Below are positions 19,482 through 29,348 of a DNA stretch of 64,000 bases, piece by piece. The stretch lies in NCBI GenBank assembly GCA_951813535.1, contig OX638345.1, positions 1,671,158 to 1,735,157 on the forward strand. The letters run 5' to 3'. Both the position numbers and the translations under genes were made by a program. The number at the start of each line of letters is the position of its first letter. The stretch's first letter is position 1. Origin of the DNA: an uncultured Dehalococcoidia bacterium (lineage in GTDB: Bacteria > Chloroflexota > Dehalococcoidia > Lucifugimonadales > UBA3495). The notes under the pieces were generated by a model. The model searched no databases. It saw only the letters and a program-made list of their open reading frames with translations, and was not told the origin of the DNA.

Positions 19482-20648
19482 ATGAAGTTCTACAGCTTTG
19501 ACGAGACGACCTATCCCGGAATTCCCGACGAAGTCGGGCCTGAGACCCGCCAGACCAACAAGTTCTGCGACCCTCAACTGGCGGCCCTGACCTACCAGGA
19601 GCACCTGGAGGAGTGGGAACTGTGCGAGGAACTGGGTTTCGACGGCGCATTCGTCAACGAACACCACTTCACCTACTTCAACATCAACCCCTCCTGCACC
19701 GTGCTGGCCGCGGCCCTGATCGCGCGGACCAAGCGGCTGAAGGTTGGCGTCATCGGCCACGTCCTGCCCCTGCGGCACCCGGTTCAGACCGCAGAGGAAT
19801 TCGCCCAACTGGACGTGCTTTCCGGAGGCCGCTTCATCGGCGGCATCGTCCGTGGCGTTCCCCAGGAGTACGTGTCCTACAACGTGGACCCCTTCAGCAG
19901 CCGCCAGCGCTTCGCCGAATCCTACGATATCCTCAAGAAGTGCCTGACGGAGGAAATCTTCGACTACCAGGGCGACTTCTACAACCTCAGGGCGGTCTCG
20001 GTCTGGCCGCGTCCGATCCAGGACCCGCTGCCCATCTGGATGCCCGCCGGCTCCGCCGAGACAATCGAATTCGCCGCCAGGAACCGCCTCCCCATCGCCC
20101 GGGTCTGGAACCCGACGGTCGTGTTTCAGGACGCCTTCGAGTACTACCAGGAGGTGGCCCGGGAGAAATTCGGCTGGGAGGCCGGCCCGGAGCAATTCAT
20201 CGGCTCCCGCTACATCCACGTTGCGGAGACCACCGAGCAGGCCATCGAAGAGTGCCGCGAGGCTGTGATGTACGTGCGCCGCCTCACCACCTTCAGCCGC
20301 CCCGTGCAGGTGCCCGCCCCGGTGCCGGGTTTGCAGACCGACCGTTCCTACCAGTATCGCAAGCGTTCGTCAGGCGCCGAGATGCCGGGCCCCGGCACCC
20401 CCTTTGAAAAGCTCCGGGAAACCGGCTTCATCGTTTGCGGTGACCCCGACTATGTGACGGAATGGCTGGCCAACGACATGGAGACTGCCGGCTACGGCCA
20501 TTTCCTGGGGATGTTCCGGGTGGGCAAGAACACCCATGAGAACGTTATGAAGTCAAAGCGCCTTTTTGCCGAGGAGGTCATGCCGCGGCTGAAGGATATC
20601 AATGCCCCGAAGGCCGGGGCTCCGGAAAAGCAGGCCGAGGCAGTGTAG
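19482..20648 (+). CDS. LLM-class flavin-dependent monooxygenase
   Basis: A 388-residue bacterial-luciferase-like TIM-barrel protein. Typical blocks are ELGFDGAFVNEHHFTYFN, RTKRLKVGVIGHVLPLRHPV and LSGGRFIGGIVRG. The family uses FMNH2 and oxygen to oxidise organic substrates. A flavin reductase partner is not present here. It begins an apparent catabolic group with 20693, 21253 and 22203, all on the same strand with short gaps. Expansion of this family is known in marine SAR202-type Chloroflexota, which fits the host guess. Confidence 0.9.
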   Translation: MKFYSFDETTYPGIPDEVGPETRQTNKFCDPQLAALTYQEHLEEWELCEELGFDGAFVNEHHFTYFNINPSCTVLAAALIARTKRLKVGVIGHVLPLRHPVQTAEEFAQLDVLSGGRFIGGIVRGVPQEYVSYNVDPFSSRQRFAESYDILKKCLTEEIFDYQGDFYNLRAVSVWPRPIQDPLPIWMPAGSAETIEFAARNRLPIARVWNPTVVFQDAFEYYQEVAREKFGWEAGPEQFIGSRYIHVAETTEQAIEECREAVMYVRRLTTFSRPVQVPAPVPGLQTDRSYQYRKRSSGAEMPGPGTPFEKLRETGFIVCGDPDYVTEWLANDMETAGYGHFLGMFRVGKNTHENVMKSKRLFAEEVMPRLKDINAPKAGAPEKQAEAV

Positions 20649-20692
20649 CTTCAGCATCGCCGGTCAAATTCAGACTCGAGCAGGCAAGCAGA

Positions 20693-21202
20693 ATGACCCT
20701 TTCACTGTATGAGGACTTCAACTACACCCTGAGCCGGGAGTCCCTGGAGACCCGGGGCGAATTCCAGGAGGCGGGAGAAGGAAAAGTCTCGGTCGGCTGG
20801 GAGATATTGGTGCCGCCGCCAGGTCCCGACGGGGTGCCGTACCAGCTGATCTTCGTGGGCCCCACGTCCGAGCATCGTGGCTGCGCCGTCCGGTTGCGCC
20901 TGGTGGACGGGCAGGGCGCTCCCGTGGCGGACGATGCCGAGGTGATGCTGGAGACCTATTACCGGACCGGCTCGGAACGCACCGTTATGTTCCAGGGCCG
21001 CTACGGAGACTTTGCCGCGATAGCCGACCAGCAGGCGCCCGACGCCGCCTTGGCGGTGCAGAAGAGGGCCGAGCCGGGCGAGGACTATGTGATTCGCTTC
21101 GGCGTCACTGTCCCTGAAGGATCCCCTCTGCCGGACCCCGAAGCTGACGAATCTTACTTCGAGCTTGAATGCGTCAAACTCTGGTGGAACGAAACGGCCT
21201 GA
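20693..21202 (+). CDS. Unknown 169-residue protein in the monooxygenase group
   Basis: A soluble acidic protein (SLYEDFNYTLSRESLETRGE, then FELECVKLWWNETA) without signal peptide or recognisable motif. It lies 44 bases after the monooxygenase and 50 bases before the hydrolase, so it is probably co-transcribed. A beta-rich, small-molecule-binding or accessory role is possible but unproven. Confidence 0.65.
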   Translation: MTLSLYEDFNYTLSRESLETRGEFQEAGEGKVSVGWEILVPPPGPDGVPYQLIFVGPTSEHRGCAVRLRLVDGQGAPVADDAEVMLETYYRTGSERTVMFQGRYGDFAAIADQQAPDAALAVQKRAEPGEDYVIRFGVTVPEGSPLPDPEADESYFELECVKLWWNETA

Positions 21203-21252
21203 CCGCCGTGTCTCTCGCGCCAGAACCGGTCTGATGCCAAAGAGGTGGGTTT

Positions 21253-22107
21253 ATGGGAGCCGCTGACGGGTCAATTTTCAACCGCAGGACAGTGCACGCC
21301 GGCGGGTTCGACATTTCCTGCCTGGTGGGCGGCGCCGACGAGGGCCTTGACCCGGTGCTCTACCTTCACGGTATGGGCGGAGCCGGTAAGTGGGAAGCCT
21401 GTCACATGTCCCTGGGCACCACCGCCGTTACCTACGTGCCCCAGTTGCCGGGATGGCGCGAAGGTAAGCCACCGGAAACGCTGCAATCCGTTTCCGATTA
21501 CGCCGGCCTGGTCCTGGACTTGATGGACGCCCTAGAACTGGAACGCGCCACACTGGTGGGCCACTCCATCGGCGGTTGGATCGGGCTGAAAGCGGCGGTC
21601 CGAAACCCCGGGCGGGTCGGGCGGATGATAATGGCAAACCCCATGGGGCTGGACTTCCCCGGAGCAGCTTCCCCGGACCTGACCGGCCTGGACGAGGAGT
21701 CATTCGCCACGGCGGTGTTCGCTAAACTGGGTCTCATCGCCACCGCCCAGTCCTACGGGTTCGGCGCGGAGTGGGAGAATGTGCGCCGGGGCCCGGAGTT
21801 CGAACGTCAATGGAAGGGCCGGGGATTGGTGGCCGAATTGGTGAGAGAAGGATGCGCCGACCCAGAAATGACAGCTATGCTCCCCGGCATCGACGCCGAG
21901 ACCCTGCTGGTCTGGGGCCGGCAGGATGGGCTGGTGCCCGTGGCACAGGGAGAGGCTCTCCGCTCCACCCTTCCCAACGCCAGGCTGAGCCTGATCGACA
22001 ACTGCGGGCACCTGCCGATGGCGGAAAAACCCGAAACCTTCAACCGTCTGGTTCGGGACTTCATGGTGGGAGAGGAAGAAGAGATCCCCGATGTTGTCCG
22101 GGTCTGA
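21253..22107 (+). CDS. Alpha/beta hydrolase
   Basis: A 284-residue alpha/beta hydrolase-fold enzyme. The nucleophile elbow GHSIGG, the acid in LLVWGRQDGLVP and the histidine in NCGHLPMAEKPE complete the triad. The oxyanion-hole segment is LHGMGGAG. AGAGGTGGG precedes the ATG. It probably cleaves an ester or C-C bond in the pathway started by the monooxygenase, as in meta-cleavage type hydrolases; the substrate is unknown. Confidence 0.88.
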   Translation: MGAADGSIFNRRTVHAGGFDISCLVGGADEGLDPVLYLHGMGGAGKWEACHMSLGTTAVTYVPQLPGWREGKPPETLQSVSDYAGLVLDLMDALELERATLVGHSIGGWIGLKAAVRNPGRVGRMIMANPMGLDFPGAASPDLTGLDEESFATAVFAKLGLIATAQSYGFGAEWENVRRGPEFERQWKGRGLVAELVREGCADPEMTAMLPGIDAETLLVWGRQDGLVPVAQGEALRSTLPNARLSLIDNCGHLPMAEKPETFNRLVRDFMVGEEEEIPDVVRV

Positions 22108-22202
22108 ACCTCGGCGTTTGGTTGAATGTGTATACGGGCGGCGAAGGGCGCCGTCTTTCGGAACAGTCGGTACAAATCAAGATCTCAAGCAGGAGGAGAA
22201 CC

Positions 22203-22604
22203 ATGGCCAAGATCAAGCACATCGCGATACGCACGCCGGACCCGGAAAAGACGGCGGCTTTCTACAAGTCGGTGTTCGAATTGGAGGAAGTCGGCAAGGC
22301 CGGCTCTGGAGTATACCTTTCCGACGGCTATATCAACCTGGCCATCCTGAGGAGCAACGATAACGGCAACGGGGAGTCGCCCCGGGACGTCCCCGGCTAT
22401 GCCGGCATCGACCACCTCGGCTTCGTGGTGGATGACGTGGACGCCGCCACCGAGAAACTCGAAGAGGAGGGCGCCACCGCCATGGGCCGGCTGGACCTGG
22501 GCCATCAGCAGCCTGGAGGCGGCCGTGCCTACTACGAGCTCAAATTCCGCGGCCCCGACAACCAGGTCATCGACATCAGCGGGGCCGGCTGGATCGGCAC
22601 TTAG
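22203..22604 (+). CDS. VOC family (glyoxalase/dioxygenase fold) protein
   Basis: A 133-residue vicinal-oxygen-chelate protein with two beta-alpha-beta-beta-beta halves (IKHIAIRTPDPEKTAAFYKS and GIDHLGFVVDDVDAATEKLE). Candidate metal ligands are His near the start of each half and the Glu in YYELKFRGPD. A near-perfect AGGAGGAG lies just upstream of ATG 22203. It closes the monooxygenase-hydrolase group. Lyase, isomerase or dioxygenase activity cannot be told apart from sequence. Confidence 0.88.
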   Translation: MAKIKHIAIRTPDPEKTAAFYKSVFELEEVGKAGSGVYLSDGYINLAILRSNDNGNGESPRDVPGYAGIDHLGFVVDDVDAATEKLEEEGATAMGRLDLGHQQPGGGRAYYELKFRGPDNQVIDISGAGWIGT

Positions 22605-22629
22605 GCCTCAATCCTGATGACCCGGCGGC

Positions 22630-22790
22630 TCTGACGCTGATGAGAGCGCAGGCAAAACGAAGAGCAGAAAGGAGATGTAGTTCGTTACGGACTTGTCGCA
22701 ACGAACTGGGGTCCGGCCGGATTGGTTCACCGAACAGTGGGTGGGTACCACCACCCTGCGTCGCGCTTCGGACCCGGCTCCCTTTTATAG
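22630..22790 (+). promoter_or_regulatory. Possible T-box-like leader remnant without a downstream tRNA-synthetase gene
   Basis: The stretch has the look of a T-box leader: an ACGAAGAGCAG segment, a GAACTGGGG segment, then GGGTGGGTACC about 50 bases on and a T-rich run (CCCTTTTATAG) after a GC-rich inverted repeat. The antiterminator motif has an extra base and a different 3' part compared with the T-box consensus, so it may be decayed. No aminoacyl-tRNA synthetase or amino-acid gene follows. Low certainty. Confidence 0.3.
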
Positions 22791-24344
22791 CTTGAACATC
22801 TCCCCCCGACAGCGGAAGATGCCATTGGCGCAAGTCTGCTCGGCGGCTCGGGACTGGCCGCCGCCGAATGGATGGGTGTTCGCATGCTCGGGCGACCGAG
22901 GGTGCTAGCATTCCCCAAAGTTCGTCCGAGATCCGGAAAGCACAGGCGGCGGGATTGGTTTTGTTGGCTGGGCCGGCCCACTTGCGGTAGCCAATTGCTG
23001 ATGCGTGAATGATGATCTAAACAAGAGGCTGGCATGGTGTGATAATCGACCCCATGGACGCGGTTATCGTTGAACCGCCCAGCGATTGGAAGGAGGCCCG
23101 CCGGCTCCGTGCCGCGCAGCGAGCTGAGAACGCCATTCGTGACTGGTGAGACCGGCGCTTCCCCATTGAGAACGGCTCCATTCGGCCATTTGGAATGCAG
23201 CCGAGCCGGTCCTGTTGCTCTGAGTATAGGACATCAAAATTTCGCCGTGTTGTACGTTCCCTGTGCTTCGTTTTCGGGGCAGCGTTCTTGGTGCCGGTCA
23301 TCGTCGTAGTTCTTGGCGGAGATGGGTCCCGAGGACGCTGGGACAGCATCCTCGTGGGTCTGTTTACTGGGGCGGCCAGCGTGGGTCTGGTCACTGGTTG
23401 TATTCCTTTGGTGTTGTTCTTCGCACCAGGTATCTTGGTGAGTGGAGCCGGTTTGCTGGCCGTATGTTTCGGTGTCATCGCCGTCTCGGCCTTGATGATG
23501 CGACTAACCCGAGGTTGGCTAGGCCGATAGCGACCAACCCATGAACGTCGTTGTACGCCGGATTTGAAGGACGTTTTGGTTTTGGGAGCGTAAGAGCGAC
23601 AACGCTCCATCGTCACGGGTTTCGCCCATGTCGATGGGATTTTTATCCTCAGTATCGGATACGGGACTTTCCGTTCGCGCTGGAACAATCTGCCGTTCCA
23701 AAGCGCAACCCGGTTGACAGTACGCCCGCGCGCCGACGTGGGTGGCAAACCGCTGACCATGATCTGGTCTCGATGGCATTGACCCCCAGCGCGAACAGCG
23801 ACGCTCAGGGCTGGTGCAGGGTCATTGTGTACATCTGGCGGTGCGGTCCGGGGTGTCATCCCCGCTCGCCGATGACGCCGGCTGCCACCGCGGCGCCGGT
23901 GTGGTGGCGGCAGTAGTCCTGCCCGCAGATGCGGTAGATGGTCTTCACGCAGGCGGCGAGGGGCGCCGAGCCAGCGGCTTCATTTCCGTTCCACAGGCGA
24001 CGCAGGTTCGCGACCGCGCTGCACTACGTGATGGATTTGGGCGAACCAAGTGGGCGACTATTTGGTTCAAGGCGAAGCAGGCAACAATTCCCGCTAGCCG
24101 ACGCTCCGTTCAGAGTGGAGAAAATAAATATACTGCCGAGGTCGTGGCAACGACGCTGAGCTAATGGCGAGGCGACGCCCGAGCGTCCGGCTGCTATCCT
24201 GCCTTCAGAGCATGGTTGCCGGTTTTGCGCATATCATATGAGTGCGGCGAGATGTTGATCGCCGGTTGCAATCAACCCATCCATAGCGGGTCGGTCCGGC
24301 TTGGCACAAGTCGCTCTATACCCAGTACAGGCGAGGAATTGAAA
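22791..24344. other. Long region of remnants and weak frames
   Basis: About 1.5 kb with no full gene I can defend, apart from the small membrane protein listed separately. At 23053-23151 a 32-codon frame (SDWKEARRLRAAQ) resembles the N-terminal helix-turn-helix of IS630-type transposases and then stops. The rest (23531-24344) reads as non-coding on both strands until the promoter region of the S9 peptidase gene. Confidence 0.35.
23195..23530 (+). CDS. Possible small membrane protein
   Basis: A 111-codon frame with two or three hydrophobic helices (LCFVFGAAFLVPVIVVVL, then ILVGLFTGAASVGLVTGCIPLVLFFAPG). The start is uncertain and no good ribosome binding site is seen. It may be a real small integral membrane protein or a decayed one. 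No family is recognised. Confidence 0.35.
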   Translation: MQPSRSCCSEYRTSKFRRVVRSLCFVFGAAFLVPVIVVVLGGDGSRGRWDSILVGLFTGAASVGLVTGCIPLVLFFAPGILVSGAGLLAVCFGVIAVSALMMRLTRGWLGR

Positions 24345-26789
24345 ATGAAATTCATCATCCCAATTTTGTTGGTTGGGATAGCGATGATGATCGCGGCTAC
24401 TGGCGTTGCCGCCGCTTCATCCTGCCCTTCGTCATGGCCCGGTCCAGTTCCGGATGACAGTTCCGGGACCAATCGGCTGTCCTATGACGGGTTTTTCACC
24501 GACAGCGACGGTCAGCGATGGTTCACAATCCTCAGCACGGACAGCAACGGTTACACGACCGGGCGAGCGTACGTCGCCGATGACCGATACGAGTCGGGTT
24601 TCGCGCCCGGTGAGGCGGGCATAGCTGTCCTTTACCGCCAGGGAGAACAGGTACCAGAGCCGGAATGCTGGCTATTTGAACCGACTGACGACGAGCCGCC
24701 GGAGGTGGTTGGTCCTGTTCCGCCAATCGCCGGGCAGCGTCCTCACAGCTTCACCCATCATGGGATCACGGTTGAAGACCCCTGGCACTGGCTGGAGGAC
24801 GAAGACTACCCGACGGTAGACGACGCGGATGTACTAGCGTACCTGGAAGCCGAAAACGCCTATTTCGACGCCGTCATGGAGCCGTACCAGGGACTGATTG
24901 ACACCATCTTCGAAGAGATCGCAGGACGCCAACCGGCGGCGCTGGCCAGTCTGCCCCTAAAGAACGGGGACTGGTATTACCAGTGGAGATACGGTGAAGG
25001 GAGCGAATACCGCCAGTGGTACCGCTGGCCGGCATCGGACCCGAACGCGCGGGAGGGCCCCACAGACAATGCCGAACTGTTCCTGGACGAGGTGGCGCTG
25101 GCCGAAGGCCTGGAGTTCTTCCAACTGGGCAGCCTGTCCATCAGCCCCGACGGTTCCCTGGCTGCCTACAGCACCGACACCACCGGCGAAGAGCGGTACA
25201 CCCTGGTGGTCAAGGACCTGGAGACAGGCGCATTGCTGAGCGACGAGATTACGGATATGCGGGGAACGGCCGTCTGGTCCCCCGACGGCTCAGCCTTCTT
25301 CTACGCCAAGCAGGGAGAAACCATTCGCGCGTACCAGGTGCGGCGCCACGTGCTGGGCGAACCGGCGGAGAACGATGCGGTGGTGTATGAGGAATCAGAC
25401 CCCGGATTCTTCGTTGGGGTGGGAAGCACCAACTCCGGCGAATATGTCCTGATAGGCGTCAGAGACCACGTCAGCTCAGAGTATCGACTGCTCGCTGCGG
25501 ACGACCCCTCGGCCCAACCGGTACTGGTGGCTCCCAGGAGGGCGGGCCACGAATACGACGTTGATCACCAGGGCGACCGCTTCGTCATCATGACCAATGA
25601 CAATCACCCCAACTTCCGCATCGTGACTGCCCCCGAGGACGACCCCTCCGAAGCGTCGTGGGAGACACTGCTACAGGGTTCAGAGTCCCTGTACATCCGG
25701 CACTACCACGTTACTCAGGACTATATTGCCGTGGAGGAACGCATCGACGGCCTCGCCCAGGTGCGCATTATCGACCGGGAGGGCCAATCGACCCATGTGG
25801 AATTTCCGGAAGAAGCCTACGAAGCTTACATCGCACTCGATCCCGAGTTCGATGTGAACACCCTGCGCCTGTACTACACTTCCATGACCACTCCGCAGAC
25901 CTACTATGACTATCATATCGACGCCGGAGAGCTGGAATTGCGGGCGGTGCGGGAAATCCCGAGTGGCTACGACGCCTCTGAATATGTTGCTCACCGGGAA
26001 CTGGTCCCAGCCAGAGACGGCGTGCAGGTTCCGGTATCCATCGTGCGCCACCAGGACACGGCGGTGGATGGTTCGGCGCCGTTGTATATCTACGCATACG
26101 GCGCCTATGGCAATGGGGTTTCTCCGGACTTTTCCACCGACCGGCTGTCTCTCCTGAACAGAGGGTTCATATTCGCCATTGCTCACGTCAGGGGCGGCGA
26201 CGAATTGGGAACACACTGGTACGAATCGGGCCGGCTGTTCCAGCGAACCAACACCTTCAACGACTTCGAGGATGTGGCCCGCCACCTGATTGACGAGGGC
26301 TACGGTTCCGAAGGGCGCATCGCCATCAACGGGGGCAGCGCGGGCGGGACACTCATGGGCGCGGCGGTGAACCAGGCGCCGGAACTCTATGGCGTGATGG
26401 TTACGCAGGTGCCCTTCGTGGACGTGCTGAACACCATGCTCAACGCCGACCTGCCGTTGACCCCGCCCGAATGGCCGCTGTGGGGCAACCCCATCGAGGA
26501 CCGGGCCGCGTTCGAATACATTCGGTCCTACTCGCCCTACGACCAGATCACGGCGCAGGACTACCCGCCGATACTGGTTACGGCCGGCCTGAGAGATCCG
26601 CTAGTAACGTACTGGGAACCCGCCAAGTACGTGGCGAAACTTCGGGAGGTCAAGACTGACGACAACCTGTTGCTCCTGAAAACGGACATGGGCTCCGGTC
26701 ACGGGGGCAGGTCGGGCAGGACCGCCGATTGGTACGAGATCGCCGAGGAATACACCTTCATGCTGGTGAATCTAGGATTCGCAGAGTAA
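24345..26789 (+). CDS. Secreted S9A prolyl oligopeptidase / oligopeptidase B-like serine peptidase
   Basis: The protein has 814 residues from ATG 24345, with AGGA upstream. A signal peptide (FIIPILLVGIAMMIAATGVAA) and an extra N-terminal segment of about 100 residues precede the peptidase. The peptidase N-terminus (HGITVEDPWHWLEDEDYPT) and seven-bladed propeller region follow. The catalytic domain has serine in NGGSAGGTLMG, aspartate in AGLRDPLVTYWEP and histidine in MGSGHGGRSG. It resembles oligopeptidase B, which cleaves short peptides after basic residues. Export suggests use of external peptides. Confidence 0.9.
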   Translation: MKFIIPILLVGIAMMIAATGVAAASSCPSSWPGPVPDDSSGTNRLSYDGFFTDSDGQRWFTILSTDSNGYTTGRAYVADDRYESGFAPGEAGIAVLYRQGEQVPEPECWLFEPTDDEPPEVVGPVPPIAGQRPHSFTHHGITVEDPWHWLEDEDYPTVDDADVLAYLEAENAYFDAVMEPYQGLIDTIFEEIAGRQPAALASLPLKNGDWYYQWRYGEGSEYRQWYRWPASDPNAREGPTDNAELFLDEVALAEGLEFFQLGSLSISPDGSLAAYSTDTTGEERYTLVVKDLETGALLSDEITDMRGTAVWSPDGSAFFYAKQGETIRAYQVRRHVLGEPAENDAVVYEESDPGFFVGVGSTNSGEYVLIGVRDHVSSEYRLLAADDPSAQPVLVAPRRAGHEYDVDHQGDRFVIMTNDNHPNFRIVTAPEDDPSEASWETLLQGSESLYIRHYHVTQDYIAVEERIDGLAQVRIIDREGQSTHVEFPEEAYEAYIALDPEFDVNTLRLYYTSMTTPQTYYDYHIDAGELELRAVREIPSGYDASEYVAHRELVPARDGVQVPVSIVRHQDTAVDGSAPLYIYAYGAYGNGVSPDFSTDRLSLLNRGFIFAIAHVRGGDELGTHWYESGRLFQRTNTFNDFEDVARHLIDEGYGSEGRIAINGGSAGGTLMGAAVNQAPELYGVMVTQVPFVDVLNTMLNADLPLTPPEWPLWGNPIEDRAAFEYIRSYSPYDQITAQDYPPILVTAGLRDPLVTYWEPAKYVAKLREVKTDDNLLLLKTDMGSGHGGRSGRTADWYEIAEEYTFMLVNLGFAE

Positions 26790-26957
26790 CGTCCACAGCC
26801 CAGGGCCGCCCTCTCAGGCTCACCATCGATGAACTCTGGCCCGTTCTCTCCGGCGGGGGACGGTTGGTAGACCCGGGCCTCCGTCGGAGGGACATATACG
26901 ATGAGAGGGTTGGGCTGAGGGTGATTGCAGGACTCGCAGCGGGTTTGGATTCCCGGC

Positions 26958-27415
26958 GGGATAGCCCAGAATAACCTCACGCGTACCCAGTTTGCGGAAC
27001 TTGTCATGCGAGCGCAGCGCGGCAATCTCGAGGATGGCTCGGGCCGCATCACCGTATTTCGCTCCAAGACCGACGCCGAGGCCCAGGGCGCCGTCGTCGC
27101 CATCACCCCCGCCGCCGTGCAGGGTCTGTCCGCCATCCGGCCGGCGGGGGGTTGGCTGCGAGATGACGGTGTTCGGGCTGTCTGAGTCCCAGATCGCCCG
27201 GCGGGTCAAGGCCATCGCCCAAACCGCGGGTCAGGCGGACTGGGAGTACTTCAGCGGCCACAGCGGGCGGGTCGGCATGGCCCGGCGCATGGCGCAGAAC
27301 GGCGCTCCCACCCACGAGATCGAACGCCCGGGCCGCTGGAAGCCGGGCGGGTCGGCATGGTGGGCCGTTCCACCCGCGCCGAGACCGCAGGGTCAGCGAT
27401 CAGGTATCCGTAGGC
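26958..27415 (+). pseudogene. Decayed tyrosine recombinase
   Basis: Two frames together give the catalytic half of a phage-type integrase: NLTRTQFAELVMRAQRGNLE and FRSKTDAEAQGAVVAITPAA in one frame, then SQIARRVKAIAQTAG and YFSGHSGRVGMARRMAQNGA in the next. HSGR is the HxxR box and GRWK holds the second histidine/tryptophan position. The expected tyrosine segment reads VGRSTRAETAG, so the catalytic Tyr is replaced by Ser. Frameshifts and this change make it non-functional. Confidence 0.65.
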
Positions 27416-27530
27416 ACCTTCCTGCTCCGACGACGGTCTGGCAATTGCCACGCCGTGGCAAGCCAGCATGTTTCATTGTATCGTTGATAGCGAAGCTATC
27501 TATTTCGCCGGACGTGGGGAGGAAAGTAAA

Positions 27531-29348
27531 TTGAGACCTCTGATTGCAATGGCCTGCGTGTTTGGAGCGCTGTGCGTCATCGGTTGCGCCAGTCCACCAT
27601 TGCCTGAAGAGGTTGAAGTTACGCGAGAGGTGCCGGTGACGCGGGTAGTCGAAAGTGTCCGGGAGGTTATGGTTCAGATTGAAGTCACGCGACAGGTTGA
27701 AATAACCAGGGAAGTACCGGTTACCCGCATCGTCGCATCGAGTCCTCAAGGCAGTCACCAGCCCGGGGGCGATGCCGAGGAGGTGCATCTCCGGATCCTG
27801 GCGATCAATGATTTCCATGGCAACATAGCGACTTCGTCCAGCTCTTTCGGCGGGGTTGGCCGAGCGGATTACCTGGCAGCCAACCTGGCAGCCGTCGCTG
27901 ACGGAGCGGAGAACTCCGTGTTCGTGTCGGCCGGGGACCTCATCGGCGCATCGCCATTGATCTCGGCGCTCTTCCACGACGAACCCACCATTGAAGCCAT
28001 GAACCTGATGGGCCTGGATATCAACGGCGTGGGCAACCATGAGTTCGATGAGGGGATGGCGGAATTGCTCCGAATGCAACACGGCGGGCCGCACCCGGTT
28101 GATGGCGACCTCGACGGCGATCCCTTTGCGGGCGCCGACTTCCAGTTCCTCGCCGCTAACGTCATCGATGACGCGACCGGTCAAACCATCTTCCCGCCCT
28201 ATGCCATCCGCGAATACCAAGGGGTGAAGGTGGCGTTTATCGGATTGACCCTGGAAGGGACGCCAAGCATTGTCGCCCGCAGCGGGGTGGCGGGCCTGAC
28301 GTTCCAGGACGAGGCGGAAACAGTCAACTCTCTGGCGCCGCGGTTGCGGGAAGAGGGTGTAGAAGCCATCGTCGTCCTGCTTCACGAGGGCGGGTTCTCC
28401 GACGGCGGCCAGAACGATTGTGGATCGGGACTCACTGGCCCGATTGCGGACATCACCGCCCGGCTCGACGATGCGGTGGACCTGGTGATCGCCGGTCATA
28501 CCAACGATGAGTTCGTCTGCGAGATCGATGGCAAATGGGTGACCATGGCCGACCACAGCGGCCGCATGTTCACCGTCATTGACGTGACGCTGGACCGGGC
28601 CACCAAAGACCTGACTGTCAAAGCGATCAACAACGTCCCGAACTCTCCGGCTGGCGTGACCCCCGATCCCGCGCTGACCGCGCTCATCGACCGGTACGCT
28701 TTGCTCTCGTCGCCGTTGGCCAACGCCGTAATCGGCGTTACCTCCACCGACATCAGCCGGCAGCGTAATCCGGCCGGCGAGTCGACGCTGGGCGACGTCA
28801 TTGCGGACGCCCAACTCGCGGCGACCCGGGACGCCGATACGGGCAACGCGGTGGTCGCGTTCATGAATTCCGGCGGTATCCGCGCTGACATCGTATTCGC
28901 CGCTTCCGGCAGCGAGGCCGATGGTGAGTTGACCTTTGGAGAAGCCTTCTCAATCCATCCCTTCGGCAACAGCCTGGTCAGCATGTCGCTGACCGGCGCC
29001 CAGATCCACACCCTGCTCGAGAGCCAGTTCGACAATCCGGCACCTGGTTCCAGCAGAATCCTCCAGGTTTCCTCGGGTTTCAGCTACACCTGGGACGCCG
29101 CTCGGCCAACCGGCTCGAAGGTAGATCCGGCGAGCATCGCCATTGATGGCCAGGTGGTGGCTCCTGACATGAGCTACCGAGTGACCGTCAACAGTTTCAT
29201 GGCCGGGGGCGGAGACCGCTACAGCGTGCTGCCCGATGGTACTGACAGGCTCGGCGGGCCGCTTGACCTGGATGCTCTGATCGCCTTCTTCGCCAACACC
29301 GGGGCAGTGGCCCCCGGCCCCCAGAACCGAATTACCCGTCTGAACTGA
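27531..29348 (+). CDS. 5'-nucleotidase/2',3'-cyclic phosphodiesterase family lipoprotein
   Basis: A 605-residue lipoprotein. I start it at TTG 27531 because GGGGAGGAAAG lies just upstream and the result is a proper lipoprotein signal (PLIAMACVFGALCVIGC). A charged repeat of EVTREVPVTRVV type follows for about 45 residues, a spacer common in Chloroflexota lipoproteins. The metallophosphoesterase domain has INDFHGN, AGDLIGASP, GVGNHEFDEG and AGHTN. The C-terminal 5'-nucleotidase domain has NSGGIRADI, HPFGNSLVSMSLTG and a FSYTWD substrate-stacking segment. It would release phosphate and nucleosides outside the cell. Confidence 0.9.
   Translation: MRPLIAMACVFGALCVIGCASPPLPEEVEVTREVPVTRVVESVREVMVQIEVTRQVEITREVPVTRIVASSPQGSHQPGGDAEEVHLRILAINDFHGNIATSSSSFGGVGRADYLAANLAAVADGAENSVFVSAGDLIGASPLISALFHDEPTIEAMNLMGLDINGVGNHEFDEGMAELLRMQHGGPHPVDGDLDGDPFAGADFQFLAANVIDDATGQTIFPPYAIREYQGVKVAFIGLTLEGTPSIVARSGVAGLTFQDEAETVNSLAPRLREEGVEAIVVLLHEGGFSDGGQNDCGSGLTGPIADITARLDDAVDLVIAGHTNDEFVCEIDGKWVTMADHSGRMFTVIDVTLDRATKDLTVKAINNVPNSPAGVTPDPALTALIDRYALLSSPLANAVIGVTSTDISRQRNPAGESTLGDVIADAQLAATRDADTGNAVVAFMNSGGIRADIVFAASGSEADGELTFGEAFSIHPFGNSLVSMSLTGAQIHTLLESQFDNPAPGSSRILQVSSGFSYTWDAARPTGSKVDPASIAIDGQVVAPDMSYRVTVNSFMAGGGDRYSVLPDGTDRLGGPLDLDALIAFFANTGAVAPGPQNRITRLN

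Noticed and set aside
23053-23151. IS630-type transposase start
   Set aside because: Only about 13 residues fit the helix-turn-helix pattern before the frame ends; too little to call an element.
23017-23859. Minus-strand frame of 280 codons
   Set aside because: Pro/Arg/Thr-rich, no domain, overlaps a plausible membrane-protein frame and a remnant region.
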